The notes under the pieces were generated by a model. It was given only the letters and a program-made list of their open reading frames with translations, ran no database searches and was not told where the DNA came from. Source: Casimicrobiaceae bacterium (GTDB lineage Bacteria > Pseudomonadota > Gammaproteobacteria > Burkholderiales > Casimicrobiaceae). From it: 64,000 nucleotides of DNA. Numbering within the stretch: the first letter of the stretch is position 1; every line of letters begins with the position of its first letter. Both the position numbers and the translations under genes were made by a program. Where the stretch lies: assembly GCA_025056355.1 (NCBI GenBank), contig JANWWI010000001.1, positions 124,001 through 188,000 of the forward strand. Reading direction: 5' to 3'. Shown one piece after another: positions 54,910-63,355 of the stretch.

Positions 54910-56184
54910 CTACGCCGTCACCGAGCGCAGGTAACTGGGCGCGGCCGAAGTCTGAATTATCACTTGCACGCCTTGAATCGCCTGGCCGGAGGCATCCCGC
55001 AGCGGCTTCAAACTGACTCGACCCGTGGCGGCCTCCTCATCGCCAAGAATGAGTGCGAAGCGCGCCCCGCTTGCATCGGCCTTTTTCATCTGGCTTTTGA
55101 AACTGCCGCCCCCGGCGTGCAAGATCACCGCAAAGCCCTCATCGCGCAGCTGCTCGGCAAGCCGGCGCGCAGCGCGGCTTGCCGCCTCGCCCGCATGGAC
55201 GATGTAGGCATCCGGCCGCCATGGGGCCTGGATCGGTGCGGCCAGCATCAGCACCCGCTCGATGCCCATGCCAAAGCCGATGGCCGGCGTCGGCTTGCCG
55301 CCGAGTTGCTCAAAAAGGCCGTCGTAGCGACCGCCGGCGCAGACCGTGAGCGGCGAGCCGAGCGCTTCGGAGACGAACTCGAAGGTGGTGCGGTTGTAGT
55401 AATCCAGGCCTCGCACGATGCGTGGGTTGACGACAAAGGGAACCCCGGCCTCGGCCAAAAGCGCCTGCACGGACTCGAAGTGCGCCCGGGATTCAGCCTC
55501 CAGCGCATCGAGAATGCTCGGGGCGCTTGCGTTGACCTCGATCACCGAGGGCACTTTGCTGTCGAGAATGCGCATCGGGTTGCTGTAGAGGCGGCGCCGC
55601 GCCTCTTCGTCGAGCGCGGAAAGATGCCTCTCGTAATGCGCGATGAGCTTGGCCCGGTAGGCTGCGCGCTCCGGCGGATTGCCGATCGAATTGATCTCCA
55701 GTCGCACGTCGTTGAGCCCCAGCGCGCGCAGGATGCGCCAGGCCAGCAGCATGAGCTCGGCATCGATGTCCGGTCCCTCGAAGCCGAAGGCCTCCACATC
55801 GAATTGATGAAACTGCCGGTAGCGCCCCTTCTGCGGCCGCTCATGGCGAAACACCGGGCCCATCGAGTAGACGCGCTGCGGCCCGGGGTAGGTGAGATTG
55901 GCCTCGATGGCCGCGCGAACGAGCCCCGCGGTGATCTCGGGGCGCAGGGTCAGGGCCTCGCCGTTCAAGCGGTCTTCGAAGGAGTACATCTCCTTTTCCA
56001 CGATGTCGGTGACCGCGCCGATCGAACGCACGAAAAGCGGCGTGTGCTCCACAATCGGCGTGCGCATGTTGCGGTAGCCGTAGGCGCGTGCAATCGATGC
56101 GGCGAGCTGTTCGAAGTGTTCCCAGGCAGCCGAGTCCTCGGGCAGCAGATCGTGCATGCCGCGGACAGCTTGAATGCGATCCAT
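54910..56184 (-). CDS. hisS: Histidyl-tRNA synthetase
   Basis: A 424-residue class II synthetase: IQAVRGMHDLLPEDSAAWEH, motif 1, motif 2 (FRHERPQKGRYRQFHQFDVEAFG), His-specific RGLDYYNRTTFEF and motif 3 (GFGMGIERVLML), with a C-terminal anticodon-binding domain. It charges tRNA-His. The usual upstream partner ispG is not present; instead a gap and then a plus-strand lipase. Confidence 0.96.
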   Translation of the reverse strand: MDRIQAVRGMHDLLPEDSAAWEHFEQLAASIARAYGYRNMRTPIVEHTPLFVRSIGAVTDIVEKEMYSFEDRLNGEALTLRPEITAGLVRAAIEANLTYPGPQRVYSMGPVFRHERPQKGRYRQFHQFDVEAFGFEGPDIDAELMLLAWRILRALGLNDVRLEINSIGNPPERAAYRAKLIAHYERHLSALDEEARRRLYSNPMRILDSKVPSVIEVNASAPSILDALEAESRAHFESVQALLAEAGVPFVVNPRIVRGLDYYNRTTFEFVSEALGSPLTVCAGGRYDGLFEQLGGKPTPAIGFGMGIERVLMLAAPIQAPWRPDAYIVHAGEAASRAARRLAEQLRDEGFAVILHAGGGSFKSQMKKADASGARFALILGDEEAATGRVSLKPLRDASGQAIQGVQVIIQTSAAPSYLRSVTA

Positions 56185-56525
56185 CGGGGAAGGGGCGAGT
56201 CAATGAAGAAGAAGGCGTCGGAGCCGTCCAGAGCCAAGCGGCATCAGCGCTGCCGGTGCGCCTGCCCTGAACGAGCGGTAATGTTAGTGCGCGAGGGCCT
56301 CGTGCACTGGCCCAAGGCATCGCTTGCGCGGGCGTGCTCAAGCGCTGCCGCTTCGGCGCTCGAAAGCAGCAAACGCCCGAGCCCTGAGCGCGGTTTTTCC
56401 ACGGGGCCGTGCCCGCCCCAAGGGACGATGCGAAAAAACACCGCGCAAGACGGCGGGGTTTGCGACCCATCCACCCTGAGCGAGCCTGCCATGGCCGCAC
56501 GCTTGCGCTACAACCACGACCTCAC
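56185..56525. other. Intergenic region between hisS and lipase
   Basis: About 340 bases. The divergent hisS and lipase genes both start here, so promoters are expected, but no clear pair is visible. Short open frames are low-complexity and unsupported. Confidence 0.4.
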
Positions 56526-57527
56526 GTGAAAGCCGTTCATCCGCAATCGCCAGCGCTCGATTTCGGTGGCGTGCCGACTTGGCTCGGCGCGCTCTTGCTC
56601 GCCTATGGCGAATGGACGCTTTGGGCGATCCTCTTTGCGCGTGGATTTTCGACCGGCTGGCTGTGGGCGATCGTTCTGGGCCTGCTCGGCGTGCTCGGCA
56701 CGCGCCTGCTCGTGGCCGCAGTGGTGCTCGTGCTGGCGCGCCCCTCGTGGCGCGAAGCGCCGCCCGAGGTACGGATGTCGCCGGGGCAGGCGCTGCGGCT
56801 TTTCGTACGCGAGTACGGGCAGTTCCTGCTCGCTGCGCTCGTTCGGCTGCCTTTCCCGTGGCTCTTTCGCTCGCGCGGCGATCGGGCGCTTGCGCGCGGT
56901 GAAGGGCTTGCTGTGCCGCCCGGCGCACGCGTGGTGCTCCTGCAACACGGCTACCTCAACAACGGCGCGGTCTGGTGGCGCATGGTGCGCGCGCTTGAAG
57001 CGGCGGGGCATGTGGTTTTCACGATCGATCAGCCGCTCTATGGGCCGATTGAGGCCTACGCCGATCGCCTCGCGATCCGCATCGATGCCGTGCTTGGGGC
57101 CACCGGGCGCACGCAGCTCACGCTCATCGGCCACAGCATGGGCGGGCTCATCATCCGCAGCTATCTTGCGCGCTATGGGGCGCAGAAGGTCGACCGTGTC
57201 CTCACCATCGGTTCGCCGCATCACGGCTCGCGCCTCGCTTTCCTTGCGCTTGGCGAAAACGGCCGCCAGATGCGCCCCGGCAGCGCCTTCCTTGGCGCGC
57301 TCAACGCGACGGCACTGCCTACGGGCGTACCTTTCCTGAGCCTTTGGGGCTGGCACGACACGCTCGTTCTGCCGCCGACAAGCTCTCGGCTTGCCGGCGC
57401 CGAGGAACGAACGCTTGCTGGCCTGGGCCATGTGACCCAACCAGGCGCGGTCGAGGTTCACGCGGTCGTGCTTGACTGGCTGCGCGCGAACTCGGCGGCA
57501 AGCGCTTCGACCGACGGCCAAAGCTGA
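56526..57527 (+). CDS. Alpha/beta-hydrolase lipase
   Basis: A 333-residue protein: one or two N-terminal hydrophobic segments (TWLGALLLAYGEWTLWAILFARG and AIVLGLLGVLGTRLLVAAVVLVLAR), then a lipase domain with HGYLNNG (oxyanion region, residues 141-147), GHSMGG with the nucleophile Ser204, and C-terminal WGWHDTLV and LGHVT for the acid and histidine. It resembles bacterial membrane-anchored triacylglycerol lipases. GTG 56526 begins VKAVHPQSPALD. Its 3' end overlaps the convergent PhnZ-like gene by 70 bases. Confidence 0.75.
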   Translation: MKAVHPQSPALDFGGVPTWLGALLLAYGEWTLWAILFARGFSTGWLWAIVLGLLGVLGTRLLVAAVVLVLARPSWREAPPEVRMSPGQALRLFVREYGQFLLAALVRLPFPWLFRSRGDRALARGEGLAVPPGARVVLLQHGYLNNGAVWWRMVRALEAAGHVVFTIDQPLYGPIEAYADRLAIRIDAVLGATGRTQLTLIGHSMGGLIIRSYLARYGAQKVDRVLTIGSPHHGSRLAFLALGENGRQMRPGSAFLGALNATALPTGVPFLSLWGWHDTLVLPPTSSRLAGAEERTLAGLGHVTQPGAVEVHAVVLDWLRANSAASASTDGQS

Positions 57528-58072
57528 GCAAGCGGTGGCGTGCGCCGCCCCGGCACCTTGGCCGCGTCGTCCCAGCGCCGCAGTCGAATGGCCGCCTCGA
57601 AGAAGGGCTCGCGTTCGAAGAGGCTTCTCTCATCGGCCGACATCGGCCCGCCTTGGAGTGCAAGGCTGCGCCGCGAATCCTCCGAGAGCGCGCGCAGGTA
57701 GGCGGAGTCGCAAGCGAGGTAGCGCTTGGCTGGCACATGCAGGCGCACCGGTTCGGCGACCTCGGGGCCAAAAAGCGGGGCAAGCGCTGCCGCGCCGAGC
57801 CATTCATGCGCATCATTGATGCCCGCGGCGCTCGGCGTGCCGGGCAGCCCCGTGAGCAGATGCCCGAGGTCATGCAGCAGCGCTGCCACCACGAGCGGTG
57901 CCGCGGCCCCGGCACGCTGAGCGACCTGGGCGCACTGGAGCGCATGCTCAAGGTGCGAGACCGGTTCGCCGGTGTAGCGCTCGCCGCCACGCGCTTCGAG
58001 CAGTGCATGCAGCGACGCAAGCGGCGCAGATGAGGAGGCGATGGCGCTCGATGCGGGAGCCTTGACTGTCAC
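57458..58072 (-). CDS. phnZ: PhnZ-like HD-domain phosphonate oxygenase
   Basis: A 204-residue HD-domain protein matching the phosphonate-operon HDIG family. The PhnZ fingerprint is kept: ERYTGEPVSHLEHALQCAQ, in which Y33 and E36 correspond to the tyrosine and glutamate of PhnZ that gate the di-iron site, then LLHDLGHLL (HD at 67-68), NDAHEWLGA, LHVPAKRYLA and LQGGPMSADE...RRWDDAAKVPG. PhnZ cleaves 1-hydroxy-2-aminoethylphosphonate to glycine and phosphate. GTG 58072 is chosen because homology starts soon after; ATG 58126 would overlap the operator region. The usual partner PhnY is not in the window. Confidence 0.85.
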   Translation of the reverse strand: MTVKAPASSAIASSSAPLASLHALLEARGGERYTGEPVSHLEHALQCAQVAQRAGAAAPLVVAALLHDLGHLLTGLPGTPSAAGINDAHEWLGAAALAPLFGPEVAEPVRLHVPAKRYLACDSAYLRALSEDSRRSLALQGGPMSADERSLFEREPFFEAAIRLRRWDDAAKVPGRRTPPLAQLWPSVEALAAEFARSQSSTTA

Positions 58073-58102
58073 GGTCCGGTCATCAAGGGGCGGGAGACTC
58101 AA

Positions 58103-58115
58103 GGAGATTTTCTCC
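58103..58115. promoter_or_regulatory. Short palindrome in the divergent phosphonate promoter gap
   Basis: GGAGA-TTT-TCTCC: five-base arms around three bases, between the PhnZ-like start (58072) and the binding-protein start (58129). It may be a regulator site for both directions; no PHO box is seen in this gap. Confidence 0.35.
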
Positions 58116-58128
58116 GGGAGTCGCATTC

Positions 58129-59160
58129 ATGTTCCATCGCATTCTTCGCACGTTCACACGGGCGCTTTCCGCCTTCGCGCTTGTTCCAGTTGCCGCACTC
58201 GCCCAGGGCAAGACCGAACTGCTCGTCTACACCGCGCTTGAGGCCGACCAGATCAAGGCTTATCAAGAGGCTTTCGAGAAAGAGCATCCCAACATCTCGC
58301 TCAAGTTCGTACGCGATTCAACCGGCATCATCACGGCGAAGCTCCTCGCCGAGAAAGCGAACCCGCAGGCCGATGTGATCTGGGGGCTGGCGGCCACCTC
58401 GCTCATGCTGCTCGACCGCGAGGGGATGCTGATGCCCTACGCACCGAAAAACCTTGCCGCCATCAAGCCGAACATGCGCGATCCGCGCAATCCGCCGACC
58501 TGGGTCGGCATGGATGTGTGGTCTTCGGCGATCTGCTTCAACACGGTTGAGGCGGCCAAACGCAATTTGCCCAAGCCCACGAGCTGGGAGGATCTGACCA
58601 GGCCCGTCTATCGCGGCGCGATCACGATGCCGCATCCGGCCTCCTCGGGCACGGGTTACCTGATGGTGAGCGCGTGGCTCCAGATGATGGGCGAACAGAA
58701 GGGCTGGGCCTTCATGGATGCGCTGCATCAAAACATTGGGGTCTACACACACTCGGGGTCCAAGCCCTGCCGTCAGGCCGGCGCGGGTGAGTATCCGATC
58801 GGGCTTTCCTTCGAATACCGGGCCAACAAGACCAAGAAAGACGGCGCGCCGATCGACATCATTCTGCCGCGCGAGGGCTTGGGCTGGGACATGGAGGCGA
58901 CCGCCATCCTCAAGACCACGAAGAAGCCCGAGGCCGCCAAGGCGCTTGCCGATTTTGCGGCCTCGCGCAAGGCCAACGAGCTCTACGCCAAGAATTTCGC
59001 GATCGTGGCGATTCCGGGCATCCAGGAAAAGCTCGAATTCATCGATGCCGACATCGAAAAGCAGCTCGTGAAAAACGACTTCGCCTGGGCTGCGGCCAAC
59101 CGCGAGCGCATTCTCACCGAGTGGAGTCGGCGCTACGAGGCGAAAGCTGAGAAGCGCTGA
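58129..59160 (+). CDS. phnS: 2-aminoethylphosphonate ABC transporter binding protein
   Basis: A 343-residue periplasmic binding protein: signal peptide (ALSAFALVPVAALA), then KTELLVYTALEADQIKAYQEAFEKEHPNISLKFVRDSTGIITAKLLAEKANPQADVIWGLAATSLMLLDREGML, characteristic of the AEP-binding PhnS2-type subfamily of Fe/spermidine-like proteins, and HSGSKPCRQAGAGEYPIG. GGGAG lies eight bases before the ATG. First gene of the transport operon, divergent from phnZ. Confidence 0.9.
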   Translation: MFHRILRTFTRALSAFALVPVAALAQGKTELLVYTALEADQIKAYQEAFEKEHPNISLKFVRDSTGIITAKLLAEKANPQADVIWGLAATSLMLLDREGMLMPYAPKNLAAIKPNMRDPRNPPTWVGMDVWSSAICFNTVEAAKRNLPKPTSWEDLTRPVYRGAITMPHPASSGTGYLMVSAWLQMMGEQKGWAFMDALHQNIGVYTHSGSKPCRQAGAGEYPIGLSFEYRANKTKKDGAPIDIILPREGLGWDMEATAILKTTKKPEAAKALADFAASRKANELYAKNFAIVAIPGIQEKLEFIDADIEKQLVKNDFAWAAANRERILTEWSRRYEAKAEKR

Positions 59161-59227
59161 GAAAACGCCGCTCGATTTGCTGCGCAGCCCGATTGCATTG
59201 TCGCGTGTTGGCTTCGGCCGCTTCGCT

Positions 59228-59250
59228 TAACCTCGGCTTCGCCGAGGTTA
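59228..59250 (+). terminator. Hairpin between binding-protein and ATPase genes
   Basis: TAACCTCGG, loop CTTCG, CCGAGGTTA: a nine-base perfect stem with a UUCG-type loop, extendable by one G-U pair, 68 bases after the binding-protein stop. It lacks a T-run, so it more likely stabilises the upstream message or partly attenuates, keeping binding protein in excess over the ATPase and permease. Confidence 0.5.
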
Positions 59251-59383
59251 GCCTTCGCCGAAACTTCGTTTTCGCTCATCGCTCGCCGACCTTCAGGGTA
59301 TGTCTCGCTCTTCGCTGCGCGGCTTCGCGCACTCGGGCTTGCTCGCGACAATCGATCCGTGTTTTCCCGCAGCACCTGCGCCC

Positions 59384-60511
59384 GTGACCGGCGGCTCGGG
59401 CAACGAATTTCTGCGTGCCGAGGGCATCCTCAAGCGCTACGGCGCAGCCACCGTGCTCGACCGTGTCGATCTGACGGTGGCCGAAGATGAGTTCGTGTGC
59501 CTGCTTGGGCCTTCGGGCTGCGGAAAGACCACCCTGCTTCGCATCCTCTGCGGCCTCGAGCGCCCCGAGGCCGGGCGCGTGGTCTGCGACGGGCGTGACA
59601 TCACCCACGCTTCACCCGCCGAGCGGCGTTTCGGGATCGTCTTTCAATCCTACGCGCTCTTTCCGAATCTGACCGCGCTAGAGAACGTCGCCTACGGCCT
59701 GCGCAACATGGGCCGCGAGGCGCGTGAGGCCCGTGCGCGGGCGATGCTCGAACTCGTCGATCTCGTGGGCCATGCGCACAAGTACCCGGCCCAGCTCTCC
59801 GGCGGGCAGCAGCAGCGCGTCGCACTGGCGCGGGCGCTTGCGCCGGAGCCGCGGCTCCTTCTTCTCGATGAGCCGCTTTCGGCGCTCGATGCCCAGGTGC
59901 GGGTGACGCTGCGCAGCGAAATCCGGGCGCTTGCCAAGCGGCTTTCGATGCCGGTGGTCATGGTCACGCACGATCAGGACGAAGCGCTTTCGATGGCCGA
60001 CCGTGTGGTGCTCATGAACGCTGGGCGCATCGAGCAAGAGGGCACGCCCAGTGCGCTCTACCTGCGCCCTGCGACCAGTTTCGCGGCAAGCTTTATCGGC
60101 CGCGTGAATTTGCTTGAGGCCGTGCACGAAGGCGGTGGGCGAATCCGTCTCGGCGATGCCTGGCTTCGCCTCGAGGCACCGCCGGCGCGTACGGGTGTGC
60201 TCAAGGTGGCGATCCGTCCATCGCATGTGCGGCTTCGGCTCTATGACCCCGCAGCGGAACGGGCGGCATGGATGGGGGACGGGGAGGCGGCCGACCCGTT
60301 CCCGCTCAACCTCGTGCCCGCGTGGGTGGAGCGCTTCACCTTCAGCGGCGCTTCGATCAGCGTTTACCTGCGGGCGCCAGTTCTTGGCGAGGCTCAGTCG
60401 CATCTTGAGGCGGAAGTGAGCACGCCACCCGATGGAATCATCCCGTGGCGCGAAGGCGAGCGGCTGTGGGCCGAGCTTCCTGCCGAGGCGCTACGCGAGG
60501 TGGCACCGTGA
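59384..60511 (+). CDS. phnT: 2-aminoethylphosphonate ABC transporter ATPase
   Basis: A 375-residue ATPase with Walker A LGPSGCGKTT, Q-loop FQSYALFPNLTALENVAYGLR, signature LSGGQQQRV, Walker B LLLLDEPLSALDAQVR, H-loop VTHDQDEAL and a C-terminal TOBE domain. Together with the binding protein and permease it forms the AEP importer. GTG 59384 is chosen because the longer frame from ATG 59300 has unlikely composition; neither has a clear ribosome site. Its stop overlaps the permease start as GTGA. Confidence 0.9.
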   Translation: MTGGSGNEFLRAEGILKRYGAATVLDRVDLTVAEDEFVCLLGPSGCGKTTLLRILCGLERPEAGRVVCDGRDITHASPAERRFGIVFQSYALFPNLTALENVAYGLRNMGREAREARARAMLELVDLVGHAHKYPAQLSGGQQQRVALARALAPEPRLLLLDEPLSALDAQVRVTLRSEIRALAKRLSMPVVMVTHDQDEALSMADRVVLMNAGRIEQEGTPSALYLRPATSFAASFIGRVNLLEAVHEGGGRIRLGDAWLRLEAPPARTGVLKVAIRPSHVRLRLYDPAAERAAWMGDGEAADPFPLNLVPAWVERFTFSGASISVYLRAPVLGEAQSHLEAEVSTPPDGIIPWREGERLWAELPAEALREVAP

Positions 60512-62223
60512 CGAGCGCGGCTTTACCCCCGCCCACGCTCGCGCCGCCCGCGGCGTCGCGCTTGCCTCGGGTGGAGACGGCGCTTGAAGGGCTGCTCGCC
60601 TGGGGGCTGCTTGCGGCGGCTTCGCTCTTCATCGCGGCACCGATGCTTGCGCTCCTGGGCCGGGCGCTCTTTGATGCGCAGGGCGCGTTCGTGGGCCTGG
60701 CCAACTTCGCGACCTATTTCGCCTCGCCCGCGCTGACCGATTCGGCGTGGCGAAGTTTGCGGCTCTCCGCGCTTTCCGCGTTCATCACGGTGGCGCTCGC
60801 CTACCTCTACGCCTATGCGCTCACCCTCACCTGCATGCCGCACAAGGGCTTTTTTCGCGCGGTGGCGCTCGTGCCCTTGCTTGCGCCTTCGCTTTTGATG
60901 GCGATCAGCCTGGTCTACCTTTTCGGCCAGCAGGGCATCCTCAAGCCGTGGCTCGGTCGGCCGATCTACGGCGAACTCGGCATCGTTGTGGCCTCGGTGC
61001 TGTGGACCTTTCCGCATGCGCTCCTGATCCTCGTGGCGAGCCTCTCGGCCATCGATCAGCGGCTCATCGAAGCGGCGCGCATGATGGGCGCCTCACCCTG
61101 GGAGGTGTTTCGCACCGTGATGCTGCCCGCCTCGCGCTACGGGCTTCTGATGGCCTTCGTGGTCGTCTTCGTGCTCGTGATCACCGACTTCGGCGTGCCG
61201 AAGGTGATCGGCGGGCAGGCCAATGTGCTTGCCACCGACCTCTACAAGCAGGTGGTGGGCCAGCAAAACTTCGCAATGGGGGCGGTGGTCGGCGCGGTGC
61301 TGCTGCTGCCCGCGGTCGGGGCGTTTCTGATCGAGCGGCATCTGCGGCGCCGGCAGCTGGCCACCTTCGGTGCGCGCGCGGTGCCCTACACGCCCGAGCC
61401 GTGGGCGCTGCGCGACCGGTTGGCCTGGGGCTATTGTGCGCTGGTGAGTGTGGCGCTTCTCGGGGTGATCGCGATGGCGATCTATGCCTCCTTCGTGCGG
61501 CTTTGGCCCTACGACCTGTCGCTGTCGCTGCGCCACTACGACTTCGACAACATGGACGGCGGCGGCTGGGTCACCTACTGGAATTCGCTGCGCATGGCCT
61601 TCGGCACTGCGCTTGTCGGCACCGTGCTCGCATTTCTGAGCGCCTGGCTCGTGGTCAAGCCGCGCCGCTATCCGCGCGTGCGCGATGGTGTGAATCTGCT
61701 CGCGACGCTGCCGCTTGCGATTCCGGGGCTCGCGCTTGGCGTGGGCTACATCTTCTTTTTCAACCACCCGGGCAACCCGCTTTCGCTGCTCTACGGCACG
61801 ATGACGATCCTCGTGCTCTGCACGGTCGTGCATTTCTTCGCGGTTGCGCATCTCACGCTGGTGACCGCGCTTTCGCAGCTCGACCGTGAATTCGAAGCGG
61901 TGGCCGAATCGCTTGCCGTGCCGTTCTGGCAGACGATTCGTCGGGTGCACCTGCCGGTCTGCCTGCCGGCGCTGCTTGAAGTGGGGGGCTACTTTTTTGT
62001 GAATGCGATGACCACGGTCTCGGCGGTGGTCTTTCTCTATGCGCCGCACACACAGCTTGCCTCGGTGGCGGTGCTCAACATGGACGATGCCGGCGACATC
62101 GCCCCGGCGGCAGCGATGGCGGTGCTGATCTTTGCGACCGCCGCGCTCGTGCGGCTTGCCTTCATGGCGGTTGAGCGCTGGGCGAACGCGCGCGCCGGGC
62201 GTTGGCGGCTGCGCACGGCGTGA
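60508..62223 (+). CDS. Fused 2-aminoethylphosphonate ABC permease
   Basis: A 571-residue permease made of two ABC inner-membrane halves (PhnU/PhnV-like fused as in TIGR03262-type proteins). Each half has an EAA-type loop: IEAARMMGASPWEVFRTVMLPASRYGL in the first and ESLAVPFWQTIRRVHLPVCLPALLEV in the second. About 12 helices. GTG start at 60508 overlaps the ATPase stop. It imports aminoethylphosphonate with the neighbouring genes. Confidence 0.9.
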   Translation: MTSAALPPPTLAPPAASRLPRVETALEGLLAWGLLAAASLFIAAPMLALLGRALFDAQGAFVGLANFATYFASPALTDSAWRSLRLSALSAFITVALAYLYAYALTLTCMPHKGFFRAVALVPLLAPSLLMAISLVYLFGQQGILKPWLGRPIYGELGIVVASVLWTFPHALLILVASLSAIDQRLIEAARMMGASPWEVFRTVMLPASRYGLLMAFVVVFVLVITDFGVPKVIGGQANVLATDLYKQVVGQQNFAMGAVVGAVLLLPAVGAFLIERHLRRRQLATFGARAVPYTPEPWALRDRLAWGYCALVSVALLGVIAMAIYASFVRLWPYDLSLSLRHYDFDNMDGGGWVTYWNSLRMAFGTALVGTVLAFLSAWLVVKPRRYPRVRDGVNLLATLPLAIPGLALGVGYIFFFNHPGNPLSLLYGTMTILVLCTVVHFFAVAHLTLVTALSQLDREFEAVAESLAVPFWQTIRRVHLPVCLPALLEVGGYFFVNAMTTVSAVVFLYAPHTQLASVAVLNMDDAGDIAPAAAMAVLIFATAALVRLAFMAVERWANARAGRWRLRTA

Positions 62224-62233
62224 GGTGCTGGGG

Positions 62234-63355
62234 ATGAGCGAGCACGCCTTCGATGTGGTCATTGCCGGGGCCGGTATCGTGGGGCTTGCCCACGCCTGGG
62301 CCGCGAGCGAACGCGGGCTCTCGGTCGCGGTGGTCGAGCGCGATGCCCGCGCGATCGGCGCCTCGATCCGCAACTTCGGCTTCGTCACCGTGACCGGCCA
62401 GCGTGCGGGTGAGACCTGGCGGCGGGCGCGCCGCAGCCGCGACGTCTGGGAGCAAATCGCGCCGCGGGCCGGGATCGCGATCCTGCATCGCGGGCTCTGG
62501 GTCGTGGCGCGGCATGCGCTTTCGGTGCCGGTGCTTGAAGCGTTCGCGGCAACTGACATGGGCCGCGAATGCGAACTCGTCTCGCCGGGCGAGGCCGCCG
62601 AGCGCGCGCCCTGGCTCAACCTGCGTGAGGCGAAGGCGGCGCTCTGGAGCCCGCATGAACTGCGCGTCGAATCGCGCGAGGCGATTCCGGCCCTTGCGCG
62701 CTGGCTTGAAGCCGAGCGCGGTGTGCGCTTCTTCTGGCGCGAGAGCGTGCTTGAGGCCTCGTCGCGCGGCGTGCGCACGCCCGATCGGCGGCTCGATGCC
62801 GGGCGCGTCGTGCTTTGTCCCGGCACGGAGCTCTCCGGTGTGGCCGCGCCGTACCTGCGCGACTTTGCGCTTGAGCTCACACGGCTTCAGATGCTGCGCG
62901 TGCGGCCGCTGCCCGCGATCCGGCTCGGCAGCGCCGTCATGAGCGATCTGTCGCTCGTCCGCTATGCGGGCTACGCCACGCTGCCGGAGGCGCAGGCGCT
63001 CCGGGTCGCGCTCGAGTACGAAGAACCCGAGAGCCTCGCTGCCGGCATCCATCTGATTGCCGTGCAATCGGCCGACGGCACGCTGGTGGTCGGTGACTCG
63101 CACCAGAACGACGCTGCGCCGTGGCCGTTTGCCAGCGAGACGATCGACCGCTGGATCCTGCGCCATCTGCGCGATGCGGTGGCCGTCGAAGATCTGGAGG
63201 TGGTCGAGCGCTGGACGGGAGTCTACCCGGTTGGTGCCGGGCGCGACTGCCTGCAACTCAAGCCCGAGCCCGGGCTCGATGTGGTCATCGTCACGAGCGG
63301 CACCGGGGCTTCGACCGCGTTTGCGATCGCCGAGGAGACCTTCGCCGATGCCTGA
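62234..63355 (+). CDS. FAD-dependent oxidoreductase of phosphonate clusters
   Basis: A 373-residue DAO-family flavoprotein with [26 protein letters not shown] near the start and [19 protein letters not shown] as the diagnostic motif of the phosphonate-associated branch (TIGR03364-like). Homologues in such clusters are reported to oxidise AEP or its N-methyl form to phosphonoacetaldehyde. Here it lies between the permease (10-base gap) and phnX (eight-base overlap), so it may feed PhnX directly in place of the aminotransferase PhnW, which I do not see before the window end. Confidence 0.88.
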   Translation: MSEHAFDVVIAGAGIVGLAHAWAASERGLSVAVVERDARAIGASIRNFGFVTVTGQRAGETWRRARRSRDVWEQIAPRAGIAILHRGLWVVARHALSVPVLEAFAATDMGRECELVSPGEAAERAPWLNLREAKAALWSPHELRVESREAIPALARWLEAERGVRFFWRESVLEASSRGVRTPDRRLDAGRVVLCPGTELSGVAAPYLRDFALELTRLQMLRVRPLPAIRLGSAVMSDLSLVRYAGYATLPEAQALRVALEYEEPESLAAGIHLIAVQSADGTLVVGDSHQNDAAPWPFASETIDRWILRHLRDAVAVEDLEVVERWTGVYPVGAGRDCLQLKPEPGLDVVIVTSGTGASTAFAIAEETFADA

